In this document: positions 21,978 through 35,190 of the stretch, in pieces
How the letters are laid out: the number at the start of each line of letters is the position of its first letter
Numbering within the stretch: the stretch's first letter is position 1
Assembly: GCA_963556195.1 (NCBI GenBank)
Contig: CAUVYP010000244.1
Location: forward strand, 3,410,001 to 3,474,000
Origin: Sepiola atlantica
Lineage: Eukaryota; Mollusca; Cephalopoda; Sepiida; Sepiolidae
DNA: 64,000 nt
Direction: 5' to 3'
Program-made: the position numbers and the translations under genes
Notes under the pieces: model-generated
What the model saw: the letters and a program-made list of their open reading frames with translations, nothing else
Databases searched by the model: none
What the model was told of the DNA's origin: nothing

Positions 21978-24768
21978 TTAGCGCGTTTTAAAGTTGATAT
22001 CGCTTTTGTTTATAACTTCCACATTTATTCGAATTGTGCAACGAAACTTTGCAGACAGTCTCGAATATGCCTTTTGCTACTGAAGTACCAAGTTTCAGAA
22101 GTGCAGCTCTTGTACTGCCGGAGATATGTCGATACAAACTGAATACGCAAAACATCAACAAAATTTAGCGCGTTTTAAAGTTGATATCGCTTTTGTTTAT
22201 AACTTCCACATTTATTCGAATTGTCCAACGAAACTTTGCAGACAGTCCCGGAGACACATTTTCTACTGAAGTACCAAGTTTCAGAAGTGCAACTCTTGCA
22301 CTGCCGGAGATATGTCGATACAAACTGAATACGCAAAACATCAACAAAATTTAGCGCGTTTTAAAGTTGATATCGCTTTTGTTTATAACTTCCACATTTA
22401 TTCGAATTGTGCAACGAAACTTTGCAGACAGTATCGAATAGGCCTTTTCTACTGAAGTACCAAGTTTCAGAAGTGCAGCTCTTGTACTGCCGGAGATATG
22501 TCGATACAAACTGAATACGCAAAACATCAACAAAATTTAGCGCGTTTTAAAGTTGATATCGCTTTTGTTTATAACTTCCACATTTATTCGAATTGTGCAA
22601 CGAAACTTTGCAGACAGTATCGAATAGGCCTTTTCTACTGAAGTACCAAGTTTCAGAAGTGCAGCTCTTGTACTGCCGGAGATATGTCGATACAAACTGA
22701 ATACGCAAAACATCAACAAAATTTAGCGCGTTTTAAAGTTGATATCGCTTTTGATTATAACTTCCACATTTATTCGAATTGTGCAACGAAACTTTGCAGA
22801 CAGTCTCGAATAGGCCTTTTCTACTGAAGTACCAAGTTTCAGAAGTGCAGCTCTTGTACTGCCGGAGATATGTCGATACAAACTGAATACGCAAAACATC
22901 AACAAAATTTAGCGCGTTTTAAAGTTGATATCGCTTTTGTTCATAACTTCCACATTTATTCGAATTGTGCAACGAAACTTTGCAGACAGTCGCAGAGACA
23001 CATTTTCTACTGAAGTACCAAGTTACAGAAGTGCAGCTTTTGTACTGCCGGAGATATGTCGATACAAACTGAATACGCAAAACATCAACAAAATTTAGCG
23101 CGTTTTAAAGTTGATATCGCTTTTGTTTATAACTTCCACATTTATTCGAATTGTGCAACGAAACTTTGCAGACAGTCGCGGAGACACATTTTCTACTGAA
23201 GTACCAAGTTTCAGAAGTGCAGCTCTTGTACTGCCGGAGATATGTCGATACAAACTGAATACGCAAAACATCAACAAAATTTAGCGCGTTTTAAAGTTGA
23301 TATCGCTTTTGTTTATAACTTCCACATTTATTCGAATTGTGCAACGAAACTTTGCAGACAGTCGCAGAGACACATTTTCTACTGAAGTACCAAGTTTCAG
23401 AAGTGCAGCTCTTGTACTGCCGCAGATATGTCGATACAAACTGAATACGCAAAACATCAACAAAATTTAGCGCGTTTTAAAGTTGATATCGCTTTTGTTT
23501 ATAACTTCCACATTTATTCGAATTGTGCAACGAAACTTTGCAGACAGTATCGAATAGGCCTTTTCTACTGAAGTACCAAGTTTCAGAAGTGCAGCTCTTG
23601 TACTGCCGGAGATATGTCGATACAAACTGAATACGCAAAACATCAACAAAATTTAGCGCGTTTTAAAGTTGATATCGCTTTTGATTATAACTTCCACATT
23701 TATTCGAATTGTGCAACGAAACTTTGCAGACAGTCTCGAATAGGCCTTTTCTACTGAAGTACCAAGTTTCAGAAGTGCAGCTCTTGTACTGCCGGAGATA
23801 TGTCGATACAAACTGAATACGCAAAACATCAACAAAATTTAGCGCGTTTTAAAGTTGATATCGCTTTTGTTCATAACTTCCACATTTATTCGAATTGTGC
23901 AACGAAACTTTGCAGACAGTCGCAGAGACACATTTTCTACTGAAGTACCAAGTTACAGAAGTGCAGCTTTTGTACTGCCGGAGATATGTCGATACAAACT
24001 GAATACGCAAAACATCAACAAAATTTAGCGCGTTTTAAAGTTGATATCGCTTTTGTTTATAACTTCCACATTTATTCGAATTGTGCAACGAAACTTTGCA
24101 GACAGTCGCGGAGACACATTTTCTACTTAAGTACCAAGTTTCAGAAGTGCAGCTCTTGTACTGCCGGAGATATGTCGATACAAACTGAATACGCAAAACA
24201 TCAACAAAATTTAGCGCGTTTTAAAGTTGATATTGCTTTTGTTTATAACTTCCACATTTATTCGAATTGTGCAACGAAACTTTGCAGACAGTCGCAGAGA
24301 CACATTTTCTACTGAAGTACCAAGTTTCAGAAGTGCAGCTCTTGTACTGCCGCAGATATGTCGATACAAACTGAATACGCAAAACATCAACAAAATTTAG
24401 CGCGTTTTAAAGTTGATATCGCTTTTGTTTATAACTTCCACATTTATTCGAATTGTGCAACGAAACTTTGCAGACAGTATCGAATAGGCCTTTTCTACTG
24501 AAGTACCAAGTTTCAGAAGTGCAGCTCTTGTACTGCCGCAGATATGTCGATACAAACTGAATACGCAAAACATCAACAAAATTTAGCGCGTTTTAAAGTT
24601 GATATCGCTTTTGATTATAACTTCCACATTTATTCGAATTGTGCAACGAAACTTTGCAGACAGTCTCGAATAGGCCTTTTCTACTGAAGTACCAAGTTTC
24701 AGAAGTGCAGCTCTTGTACTGCCGGAGATATGTCGATACAAACTGAATACGCAAAACATCAACAAAAT
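21978..24768. repeat. 15-monomer block, 2791 bp
   Basis: The order is H1-A-D2-D2-D1-E2-F1-C, then D2-D1-E2-F2-C-D2-D1. The 187-bp monomer is at 21978. The run from 23281 through H1-A ending at 25141 repeats 20490-22350 at an offset of 2791 bp; both copies share GATATTGCTTTTG in type C (21420 and 24211) and GAATATGCC in H1. Confidence 0.83.
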
Positions 24769-26071
24769 TTAGCGCGTTTTAAAGTTGATATCGCTTTTGT
24801 TTATAACTTCCACATTTATTCGAATTGTGCAACGAAACTTTGCAGACAGTCTCGAATATGCCTTTTGCTACTGAAGTACCAAGTTTCAGAAGTGCAGCTC
24901 TTGTACTGCCGGAGATATGTCGATACAAACTGAATACGCAAAACATCAACAAAATTTAGCGCGTTTTAAAGTTGATATCGCTTTTGTTTATAACTTCCAC
25001 ATTTATTCGAATTGTCCAACGAAACTTTGCAGACAGTCCCGGAGACACATTTTCTACTGAAGTACCAAGTTTCAGAAGTGCAACTCTTGCACTGCCGGAG
25101 ATATGTCGATACAAACTGAATACGCAAAACATCAACAAAATTTAGCGCGTTTTAAAGTTGATATCGCTTTTGTTTATAACTTCCACATTTATTCGAATTG
25201 TGCAACGAAACTTTGTAGACAGTCGCGGAGACACATGTTCTACTGAAGTACCAAGTTTCAGAAGTGCAACTCTTGCACTGCCGGAGATATGTCGATACAA
25301 ACTGAATACGCAAAACATCAACAAAATTTAGCGCGTTTTAAAGTTGATATCGCTTTTGTTTATAACTTCCACATTTATTCGAATTGTGCAACGAAACTTT
25401 GCAGACAGTATCGAATAGGCCTTTTCTACTGAGGTACCAAGTTTCAGAAGTGCAGCTCTTGTACTGCCGGAGATATGTCGATACAAACTGAATACGCAAA
25501 ACATCAACAAAATTTAGCGCGTTTTAAAGTTGATATCGCTTTTGTTTATAACTTCCACATTTATTCGAATTGTGCAACGAAACTTTGCAGACAGTCGCGG
25601 AGACATATGTTCTACTGAAGTACCAAGTTTCAGAAGTGCAGCTGTTGTACTGCCGGAGATATGTCGATACAAACTGAATACGCAAAACATCAACAAAATT
25701 TAGCGCGTTTTAAAGTTGATATCGCTTTTGTTTATAACTTCCACATTTATTCGAATTGTGCAACGAAACTTTGCAGACAGTCGCAGAGACACATTTTCTA
25801 CTGAAGTACCAAGTTTCAGAAGTGCAGCTCTTGTACTGCCGCAGATATGTCGATACAAACTGAATACGCAAAACATCAACAAAATTTAGCGCGTTTTAAA
25901 GTTGATATCGCTTTTGTTTATAACTTCCACATTTATTCGAATTGTGCAACGAAACTTTGCAGACAGTATCGAATAGGCCTTTTCTACTGAAGTATTAAGT
26001 TTCAGAAGTGCAGCTGTTGTACTGCCGGAGATATGTCGATACAAACTGAATACGCAAAACATCAACAAAAT
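24769..26071. repeat. Seven-monomer block with A/B chimera
   Basis: The order is H1-A, a B/A chimera at 25142, then D2-B-C-D2. The 187-bp monomer is at 24769. The 25514 B monomer has GACATATGTTC, and the 25328 D2 monomer has CTGAGGTACC, shared with 38354. Confidence 0.8.
25142..25327. repeat. Chimeric monomer B/A
   Basis: The left part carries the B box (CACATGTTC, with its G at 25237); the right part carries the A hairpin (CAACTCTTGCAC, first A-specific base at 25269). The switch lies between these positions. It directly follows a full A monomer, so it may be a local exchange or conversion. Confidence 0.75.
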
Positions 26072-27932
26072 TTAGCGCGTTTTAAAGTTGATATCGCTTT
26101 TGATTATAACTTCCACATTTATTCGAATTGTGCAACGAAACTTTGCAGACAGTCTCGAATAGGCCTTTTCTACTGAAGTACCAAGTTTCAGAAGTGCAGC
26201 TCTTGTACTGCCGGAGATATGTCGATACAAACTGAATACGCAAAACATCAACAAAATTTAGCGCGTTTTAAAGTTGATATCGCTTTTGTTCATAACTTCC
26301 ACATTTATTCGAATTGTGCAACGAAACTTTGCAGACAGTCGCAGAGACACATTTTCTACTGAAGTACCAAGTTTCAGAAGTGCAGCTCTTGTACTGCCGG
26401 AGATATGTCGATACAAACTGAATACGCAAAACATCAACAAAATTTAGCGCGTTTTAAAGTTGATATCGCTTTTGTTTATAACTTCCACATTTATTCGAAT
26501 TGTGCAACGAAACTTTGCAGACAGTCGCGGAGACACATTTTCTACTGAAGTACCAAGTTTCAGAAGTGCAGCTCTTGTACTGCCGGAGATATGTCGATAC
26601 AAACTGAATACGCAAAACATCAACAAAATTTAGCACGTTTTAAAGTTGATATCGCTTTTGTTTATTACTTCCACATTTATTCGAATTGTGCAACGAGACT
26701 TTGCAGACAGTCTCAAATAGGCCTTTTCTACTGAAGTACCAAGTTTCAGAAGTGCAGCTCTTGTACTGCCGGAGATATGTCGATACAAACTGAATACGCA
26801 AAACATCAACAAAATTTAGCGCGTTTTAAAGTTGATATCCCTTTTGTTTATAACTTCCACATTTATTCGAATTGTGCAACGAAACTTTGCAGACAGTCTC
26901 GAATAGGCCTTTTGCTACTGAAGTACCAAGTTTCAGAAGTGCAGCTCTTGTACTGCCGGAGATATGTCGATACAAACTGATTACGCAAAACATCAACAAA
27001 ATTTAGCGCGTTTTAAAGTTTATATCGCTTTTGTTTATAACTTCCACATTTATTCGAATTGTCCAACGAAACTTTGCAGACAGTCCCGGAGACACATTTT
27101 CTACTGAAGTACCAAGTTTCAGAAGTGCAACTCTTGCACTGCCGGAGATATGTCGATACAAACTGAATACGCAAAACATCAACAAAATTTAGCGCGTTTT
27201 AAAGTTGATATCGCTTTTGTTTATAACTTCCACATTTATTCGAATTGTGCAACGAAACTTTGCAGACAGTCGCGGAGACACATGTTCTACTGAAGTACCA
27301 AGTTTCAGAAGTGCAGCTCTTGTACTGCCGGAGATATGTCGATACAAACTGAATACGCAAAACATCAACAAAATTTAGCGCGTTTTAAAGTTGATATCGC
27401 TTTTGTTTATAACTTCCACATTTATTCGAATTGTGCAACGAAACTTTGCAGACAGTCGCGCAGACACATTTTCTACTGAAGTACCAAGTTTCAGAAGTGC
27501 AGCTCTTGTACTGCCGGAGATATGTCGATACAAACTGAATACGCAAAACATCAACACAATTTAGCGCGTTTTAAAGTTGATATCGCTTTTGTTTATAACT
27601 TCCACATTTATTCGAATTGTGCAACGAAACTTTGCAGACAGTCGCGGAGACACATTTTCTACTGAAGTACCAAGTTTCAGAAGTGCAGCTCTTGTACTGC
27701 CGCAGATATGTCGATACAAACTGAATACGCAAAACATCAACAAAATTTAGCGCGTTTTAAAGTTGATATCGCTTTTGTTTATAACTTCCACATTTATTCG
27801 AATTGTGCAACGAAACTTTGCAGACAGTATCGAATAGGCCTTTTCTACTGAAGTACCAAGTTTCAGAAGTGCAGCTCTTGTACTGCCGGAGATATGTCGA
27901 TACAAACTGAATACGCAAAACATCAACAAAAT
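26072..27932. repeat. Second clean 10-monomer HOR, 1861 bp
   Basis: The order D1-E1-F1-G-H1-A-B-F1-C-D2 is the same as at 1886-3746. The 187-bp monomer is at 26816. The first seven monomers also match 39098-40400 at 13,026 bp, with the shared rare TTTAGCACG in G. The last three monomers belong at the same time to the following 2606-bp duplication. Confidence 0.85.
27189..27374. repeat. Type B monomer (representative)
   Basis: Type B carries box beta with T to G (CGCGGAGACACATGTTC). It usually follows A. Its GCTCTTGTAC site varies between GCTC, GCTT and GCTG. The last form, GCTGTTGTAC, marks a subgroup at 25514, 27933, 30539, 33145, 38540, 45613, 48591, 53244, 56222, 58082, 59384 and 62174. 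Confidence 0.88.
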
Positions 27933-29980
27933 TTAGCGCGTTTTAAAGTTGATATCGCTTTTGTTTATAACTTCCACATTTATTCGAATTGTGTAACGAA
28001 ACTTTGCAGACAGTCGCGGAGACACATGTTCTACTGAAGTACCAAGTTTCAGAAGTGCAGCTGTTGTACTGCCGGAGATATGTCGATACAAACTGAATAC
28101 GCAAAACATCAACAAAATTTAGCGCGTTTTAAAGTTTATATCGCTTTTGTTTATAACTTCCACATTTATTCGAATTGTGCAACGAAACTTTGCAGAACAG
28201 TCGCAGAGACACATTTTCTACTGAAGTACCAAGTATCAGAAGTGCAGCTCTTGTACTGCCGCAGATATGTCGATACAAACTGAATACGCAAAACATCAAC
28301 AAGATTTAGCGCGTTTTAAAGTTGATATCGCTTTTGTTTATAACTTCCACATTTATTCGAATTGTGCAACGAAACTTTGCAGACAGTATCGAATAGGCCT
28401 TTTCTACTGAAGTACCAAGTTTCAGAAGTGCAGCTGTTGTACTGCCGGAGATATGTCGATACAAACTGAATACGCAAAACATCAACAAAATTTAGCGCGT
28501 TTTAAAGTTGATATCGCTTTTGATTATAACTTCCACATTTATTCGAATTGTGCAACGAAACTTTGCAGACAGTCTCGAATATGCCTTTTCTACTGAAGTA
28601 CCAAGTTTCAGAAGTGCAGCTCTTGTACTGCCGCAGATATGTCGATACAAACTGAATACGCAAAACATCAACAAAATTTAGCGCGTTTTAAAGTTGATAT
28701 CGCTTTTGTTTATAACTTCCACATTTATTCGAATTGTGCAACGAAACTTTGCAGACAGTCGCGGAGACACATTTTCTACTGAAGTACTAAGTTTCAGAAA
28801 TGCAGCTCTTGTACTGCCGCAGATATGTCGATACAAACTGAATACGCAAAACATCAACAAAATTTAGCGCGTTTTAAAGTTGATATCGCTTTTGTTTATA
28901 ACTTCCACATTTATTCGAATTGTGCAACGAAACTTTGCAGACAGTATCGAATAGGCCTTTTCTACTGAAGTACCAAGTTTCAGAAGTGCAGCTCTTGTAC
29001 TGCCGGAGATATGTCGATACAAACTGAATACGCAAAACATCAACAAAATTTAGCGCGTTTTAAAGTTGATATCGCTTTTGATTATAACTTCCACATTTAT
29101 TCGAATTGTGCAACGAAACTTTGCAGACAGTCTCGAATAGGCCTTTTCTACTGAAGTACCAAGTTTCAGAAGTGCAGCTCTTGTACTGCCGGAGATATGT
29201 CGATACAAACTGAATACGCAAAACATCAACAAAATTTAGCGCGTTTTAAAGTTGATATCGCTTTTGTTCATAACTTCCACATTTATTCGAATTGTGCAAC
29301 GAAACTTTGCAGACAGTCGCAGAGACACATTTTCTACTGAAGTACCAAGTTTCAGAAGTGCAGCTTTTGTACTGCCGGAGATATGTCGATACAAACTGAA
29401 TACGCAAAACATCAACAAAATTTAGCGCGTTTTAAAGTTGATATCGCTTTTGTTTATAACTTCCACATTTATTCGAATTGTGCAACGAAACTTTGCAGAC
29501 AGTCGCAGAGACACATTTTCTACTGAAGTACCAAGTTTCAGAAGTGCAGCTCTTGTACTGCCGGAGAAATGTCGATACAAACTGAATACGCAAAACATCA
29601 ACAAAATTTAGCGCGTTTTAAAGTTGATATCGGTTTTGTTTATAACTTCCACATTTATTCGAATTGTGCAACGAAACTTTGCAGACAGTCTCAAATAGGC
29701 CTTTTCTACTGAAGTACCAAGTTTCAGAAGTGCAGCTCTTGTACTGCCGGAGATATGTCGATACAAACTGAATACGCAAAACATCAACAAAATTTAGCGC
29801 GTTTTAAAGTTGATATCGCTTTTGTTTATAACTTCCACATTTATTCGAATTGTGCAACGAAACTTTGCAGACAGTCTCGAATAGGCCTTTTGCTACTGAA
29901 GTACCAAGTTTCAGAAGTGCAGCTCTTGTACTGCCGGAGATATGTCGATACAAACTGAATACGCAAAACATCAACAAAAT
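27375..29980. repeat. 2606-bp tandem duplication, left copy
   Basis: Fourteen monomers: F1-C-D2-B-H2-D2-D1-C-D2-D1-E1, an F-like monomer with CGCAGAG at 29422, then G-H1. The 187-bp monomers are at 28119 and 29794. Markers shared with the right copy are GTGTAACG at 27933, GGAGAAATG at 29422 and ATCGGTTTTG at 29608. Seen differences from the right copy include CGCGCAGAC at 27375 and GAATATGCC at 28492. Confidence 0.88.
28119..28305. repeat. Type H2 monomer, 187 bp (representative)
   Basis: H2 has one extra A just before the box (GCAGAACAGTCGCAGAG) and AAGTATCAG. Eight copies exist, at 28119, 30725, 40773, 42262, 43751, 46543, 51196 and 54174. Copies at 40773, 42262 and 43751 share GATATATCG; those at 46543 and 54174 share GAGTCACAT; those at 28119 and 30725 share AAAGTTTATATC. 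It is followed by D2. Confidence 0.93.
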
Positions 29981-32586
29981 TTAGCGCGTTTTAAAGTTGA
30001 TATCGCTTTTGTTTATAACTTCCACATTTATTCGAATTGTGCAACGAAACTTTGCAGACAGTCGCGGAGACACATTTTCTACTGAAGTACCAAGTTTCAG
30101 AAGTGCAGCTCTTGTACTGCCGGAGATATGTCGATACAAACTGAATACGCAAAACATCAACACAATTTAGCGCGTTTTAAAGTTGATATCGCTTTTGTTT
30201 ATAACTTCCACATTTATTCGAATTGTGCAACGAAACTTTGCAGACAGTCGCGGAGACACATTTTCTACTGAAGTACCAAGTTTCAGAAGTGCAGCTCTTT
30301 TACTGCCGCAGATATGTCGATACAAACTGAATACGCAAAACATCAACAAAATTTAGCGCGTTTTAAAGTTGATATCGCTTTTGTTTATAACTTCCACATT
30401 TATTCGAATTGTGCAACGAAACTTTGCAGACAGTATCGAATAGGCCTTTTCTACTGAAGTACCAAGTTTCAGAAGTGCAGCTCTTGTACTGCCGGAGATA
30501 TGTCGATACAAACTGAATACGCAAAACATCAACAAAATTTAGCGCGTTTTAAAGTTGATATCGCTTTTGTTTATAACTTCCACATTTATTCGAATTGTGT
30601 AACGAAACTTTGCAGACAGTCGCGGAGACACATGTTCTACTGAAGTACCAAGTTTCAGAAGTGCAGCTGTTGTACTGCCGGAGATATGTCGATACAAACT
30701 GAATACGCAAAACATCAACAAAATTTAGCGCGTTTTAAAGTTTATATCGCTTTTGTTTATAACTTCCACATTTATTCGAATTGTGCAACGAAACTTTGCA
30801 GAACAGTCGCAGAGACACATTTTCTACTGAAGTACCAAGTATCAGAAGTGCAGCTCTTGTACTGCCGCAGATATGTCGATACAAACTGAATACGCAAAAC
30901 ATCAACAAGATTTAGCGCGTTTTAAAGTTGATATCGCTTTTGTTTATAACTTCCACATTTATTCGAATTGTGCAACGAAACTTTGCAGACAGTATCGAAT
31001 AGGCCTTTTCTACTGAAGTACCAAGTTTCAGAAGTGCAGCTCTTGTACTGCCGGAGATATGTCGATACAAACTGAATACGCAAAACATCAACAAAATTTA
31101 GCGCGTTTTAAAGTTGATATCGCTTTTGATTATAACTTCCACATTTATTCGAATTGTGCAACGAAACTTTGCAGACAGTCTCGAATAGGCCTTTTCTACT
31201 GAAGTACCAAGTTTCAGAAGTGCAGCTCTTGTACTGCCGCAGATATGTCGATACAAACTGAATACGCAAAACATCAACAAAATTTAGCGCGTTTTAAAGT
31301 TGATATCGCTTTTGTTTATAACTTCCACATTTATTCGAATTGTGCAACGAAACTTTGCAGACAGTCGCGGAGACACATTTTCTACTGAAGTACTAAGTTT
31401 CAGAAATGCAGCTCTTGTACTGCCGCAGATATGTCGATACAAACTGAATACGCAAAACATCAACAAAATTTAGCGCGTTTTAAAGTTGATATCGCTTTTG
31501 TTTATAACTTCCACATTTATTCGAATTGTGCAACGAAACTTTGCAGACAGTATCGAATAGGCCTTTTCTACTGAAGTACCAAGTTTCAGAAGTGCAGCTC
31601 TTGTACTGCCGGAGATATGTCGATACAAACTGAATACGCAAAACATCAACAAAATTTAGCGCGTTTTAAAGTTGATATCGCTTTTGATTATAACTTCCAC
31701 ATTTATTCGAATTGTGCAACGAAACTTTGCAGACAGTCTCGAATAGGCCTTTTCTACTGAAGTACCAAGTTTCAGAAGTGCAGCTCTTGTACTGCCGGAG
31801 ATATGTCGATACAAACTGAATACGCAAAACATCAACAAAATTTAGCGCGTTTTAAAGTTGATATCGCTTTTGTTCATAACTTCCACATTTATTCGAATTG
31901 TGCAACGAAACTTTGCAGACAGTCGCAGAGACACATTTTCTACTGAAGTACCAAGTTTCAGAAGTGCAGCTTTTGTACTGCCGGAGATATGTCGATACAA
32001 ACTGAATACGCAAAACATCAACAAAATTTAGCGCGTTTTAAAGTTGATATCGCTTTTGTTTATAACTTCCACATTTATTCGAATTGTGCAACGAAACTTT
32101 GCAGACAGTCGCAGAGACACATTTTCTACTGAAGTACCAAGTTTCAGAAGTGCAGCTCTTGTACTGCCGGAGAAATGTCGATACAAACTGAATACGCAAA
32201 ACATCAACAAAATTTAGCGCGTTTTAAAGTTGATATCGGTTTTGTTTATAACTTCCACATTTATTCGAATTGTGCAACGAAACTTTGCAGACAGTCTCAA
32301 ATAGGCCTTTTCTACTGAAGTACCAAGTTTCAGAAGTGCAGCTCTTGTACTGCCGGAGATATGTCGATACAAACTGAATACGCAAAACATCAACAAAATT
32401 TAGCGCGTTTTAAAGTTGATATCGCTTTTGTTTATAACTTCCACATTTATTCGAATTGTGCAACGAAACTTTGCAGACAGTCTCGAATAGGCCTTTTGCT
32501 ACTGAAGTACCAAGTTTCAGAAGTGCAGCTCTTGTACTGCCGGAGATATGTCGATACAAACTGAATACGCAAAACATCAACAAAAT
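29981..32586. repeat. 2606-bp tandem duplication, right copy
   Basis: The same fourteen types in the same order, with 187-bp monomers at 30725 and 32400. Markers GTGTAACG (30539), GGAGAAATG (32028) and ATCGGTTTTG (32214) are repeated exactly 2606 bp from the left copy. A private change is GCTCTTTTACTG at 30167. After H1 the next monomer is D2 instead of A or F1, so the duplicated run ends here. Confidence 0.88.
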
Positions 32587-35190
32587 TTAGCGCGTTTTAA
32601 AGTTGATATCGCTTTTGTTTATAACTTCCACATTTATTCGAATTGTGCAACGAAACTTTGCAGACAGTATCGAATAGGCCTTTTCTACTGAAGTACCAAG
32701 TTTCAGAAGTGCAGCTCTTGTACTGCCGGAGATATGTCGATACAAACTGAATACGCAAAACATCAACAAAATTTAGCGCGTTTTAAAGTTGATATCGCTT
32801 TTGATTATAACTTCCACATTTATTCGAATTGTGCAACGAAACTTTGCAGACAGTCGCGGAGACACATGTTCTACTGAAGTACCAAGTTTCAGAAGTGCAG
32901 CTTTTGTACTGCCGGAGATATGTCGATACAAACTGAATACGCAAAACATCAACAAAATTTAGCGCGTTTTAAAGTTGATATCGCTTTTGTTTATAACTTC
33001 CACATTTATTCGAATTGTGCAACGAAACTTTGCAGACAGTCGCGGAGACACATTTTCTACTGAAGTACCAAGTTTCAGAAGTGCAGCTCTTGTACTGCCG
33101 GAGATATGTCGATACAAACTGAATACGCAAAACATCAACAAAATTTAGCGCGTTTTAAAGTTGATATCGCTTTTGTTTATAACTTCCACATTTATTCGAA
33201 TTGTGCAACGAAACTTTGCAGACAGTCGCGGAGACACATGTTCTACTGAAGTACCAAGTTTCAGAAGTGCAGCTGTTGTACTGCCGGAGATATGTCGATA
33301 CAAACTGAATACGCAAAACATCAACAAAATTTAGCGCGTTTTAAAGTTGATATCGCTTTTGTTACTAACTTCCACATTTATTCGAATTGTGCAACGAAAC
33401 TTTGCAGACAGTCGCAGAGACACATTTTCTACTGAAGTACCAAGTATCAGAAGTGCAGCTCTTGTACTGCCGCAGATATGTCGATACAAACTGAATACGC
33501 AAAACATCAACAAGATTTAGCGCGTTTTAAAGTTGATATCGCTTTTGTTTATAACTTCCACATTTATTCGAATTGTGCAACGAAACTTTGCAGACAGTAT
33601 CGAATAGGCCTTTTCTACTGAAGTACCAAGTTTCAGAAGTGCAGCTGTTGTACTGCCGGAGATATGTCGATACAAACTGAATACGCAAAACATCAACAAA
33701 ATTTAGCGCGTTTTAAAGTTGATATCGCTTTTGATTATAACTTCCACATTTATTCGAATTGTGCAACGAAACTTTGCAGACAGTCTCGAATAGGCCTTTT
33801 CTACTGAAGTACCAAGTTTCAGAAGTGCAGCTCTTGTACTGCCGGAGATATGTCGATACAAACTGAATACGCAAAACATCAACAAAATTTAGCGCGTTTT
33901 AAAGTTGATATCGCTTTTGATTATAACTTCCACATTTATTCGAATTGTGCAACGAAGTTTTGCAGACAGTCTCGAATAGGCCTTTTCTACTGAAGTACCA
34001 AGTTTCAGAAGTGCAGCTCTTGTACTGCCGGAGATATGTCGATACAAACTGAATACGCAAAACATCAACAAAATTTAGCGCGTTTTAAAGTTGATATCGC
34101 TTTTGTTCATAACTTCCACATTTATTCGAATTGTGCAACGAAACTTTGCAGACAGTCGCAGAGACACATTTCCTACTGAAGTACCAAGTTACAGAAGTGC
34201 AGCTTTTGTACTGCCGGAGATATGTCGATACAAACTGAATACGCAAAACATCAACAAAATTTAGCGCGTTTTAAAGTTGATATCGCTTTTGTTTATAACT
34301 TCCACATTTATTCGAATTGTGCAACGAAACTTTGCAGACAGTCGCGGAGACACATTTTCTACTTAAGTACCAAGTTTCAGAAGTGCAGCTCTTGTACTGC
34401 CGGAGATATGTCGATACAAACTGAATACGCAAAACATCAACAAAATTTAGCGCGTTTTAAAGTTGATATCGCTTTTGTTTATAACTTCCACATTTATTCG
34501 AATTGTGCAACGAAACTTTGCAGACAGTTGCAGAGACACATTTTCTACTGAAGTACCAAGTTTCAGAAGTGCAGCTCTTGTACTGCCGCAGATATGTCGA
34601 TACAAACTGAATACGCAAAACATCAACAAAATTTAGCGCGTTTTAAAGTTGATATCGCTTTTGTTTATAACTTCCACATTTATTCGAATTGTGCAACGAA
34701 ACTTTGCAGACAGTATCGAATAGGCCTTTTCTACTGAAGTACAAAGTTTCAGAAGTGCAGCTCTTGTACTGCCGGAGATATGTCGATACAAACTGAATAC
34801 GCAAAACATCAACAAAATTTAGCGCGTTTTAAAGTTGATATCGCTTTTGATTATAACTTCCACATTTATTCGAATTGTGCAACGAAACTTTGCAGACAGT
34901 CTCGAATAGGCCTTTTCTACTGAAGTACCAAGTTTCAGAAGTGCAGCTCTTGTACTGCCGGAGATATGTCGATACAAACTGAATACGCAAAACATCAACA
35001 AAATTTAGCGCGTTTTAAAGTTGATATCGCTTTTGTTTATAACTTCCACATTTATTCGAATTGTGCAACGAAACTTTGCAGACAGTCGCGGGGACACATT
35101 TTCTACTAAAGTACCAAGTTTCAGAAGTGCAGCTCTTGTACTGCCGGAGATATGTCGATACAAACTGAATACGCAAAACATCAACACAAT
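32587..35190. repeat. Mixed 14-monomer block
   Basis: The order is D2, a D1/B chimera at 32773, then F1-B-C-D2-D1-D1-E2-F2-C-D2-D1-F1. The C copy at 33331 has GTTACTAAC and AAGTATCAG. The run D2-D1-D1-E2-F2-C from 33517 is the 930-bp unit with one D1 doubled. The F1 at 35005 has CTACTAAAG, shared with 37982. Confidence 0.8.
32773..32958. repeat. Chimeric monomer D1/B
   Basis: The left part has the D1 marker TTGATTATAAC and the right part has the B box CACATGTTC with GCTTTTGTAC. No other monomer in the window has this combination. Confidence 0.75.
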
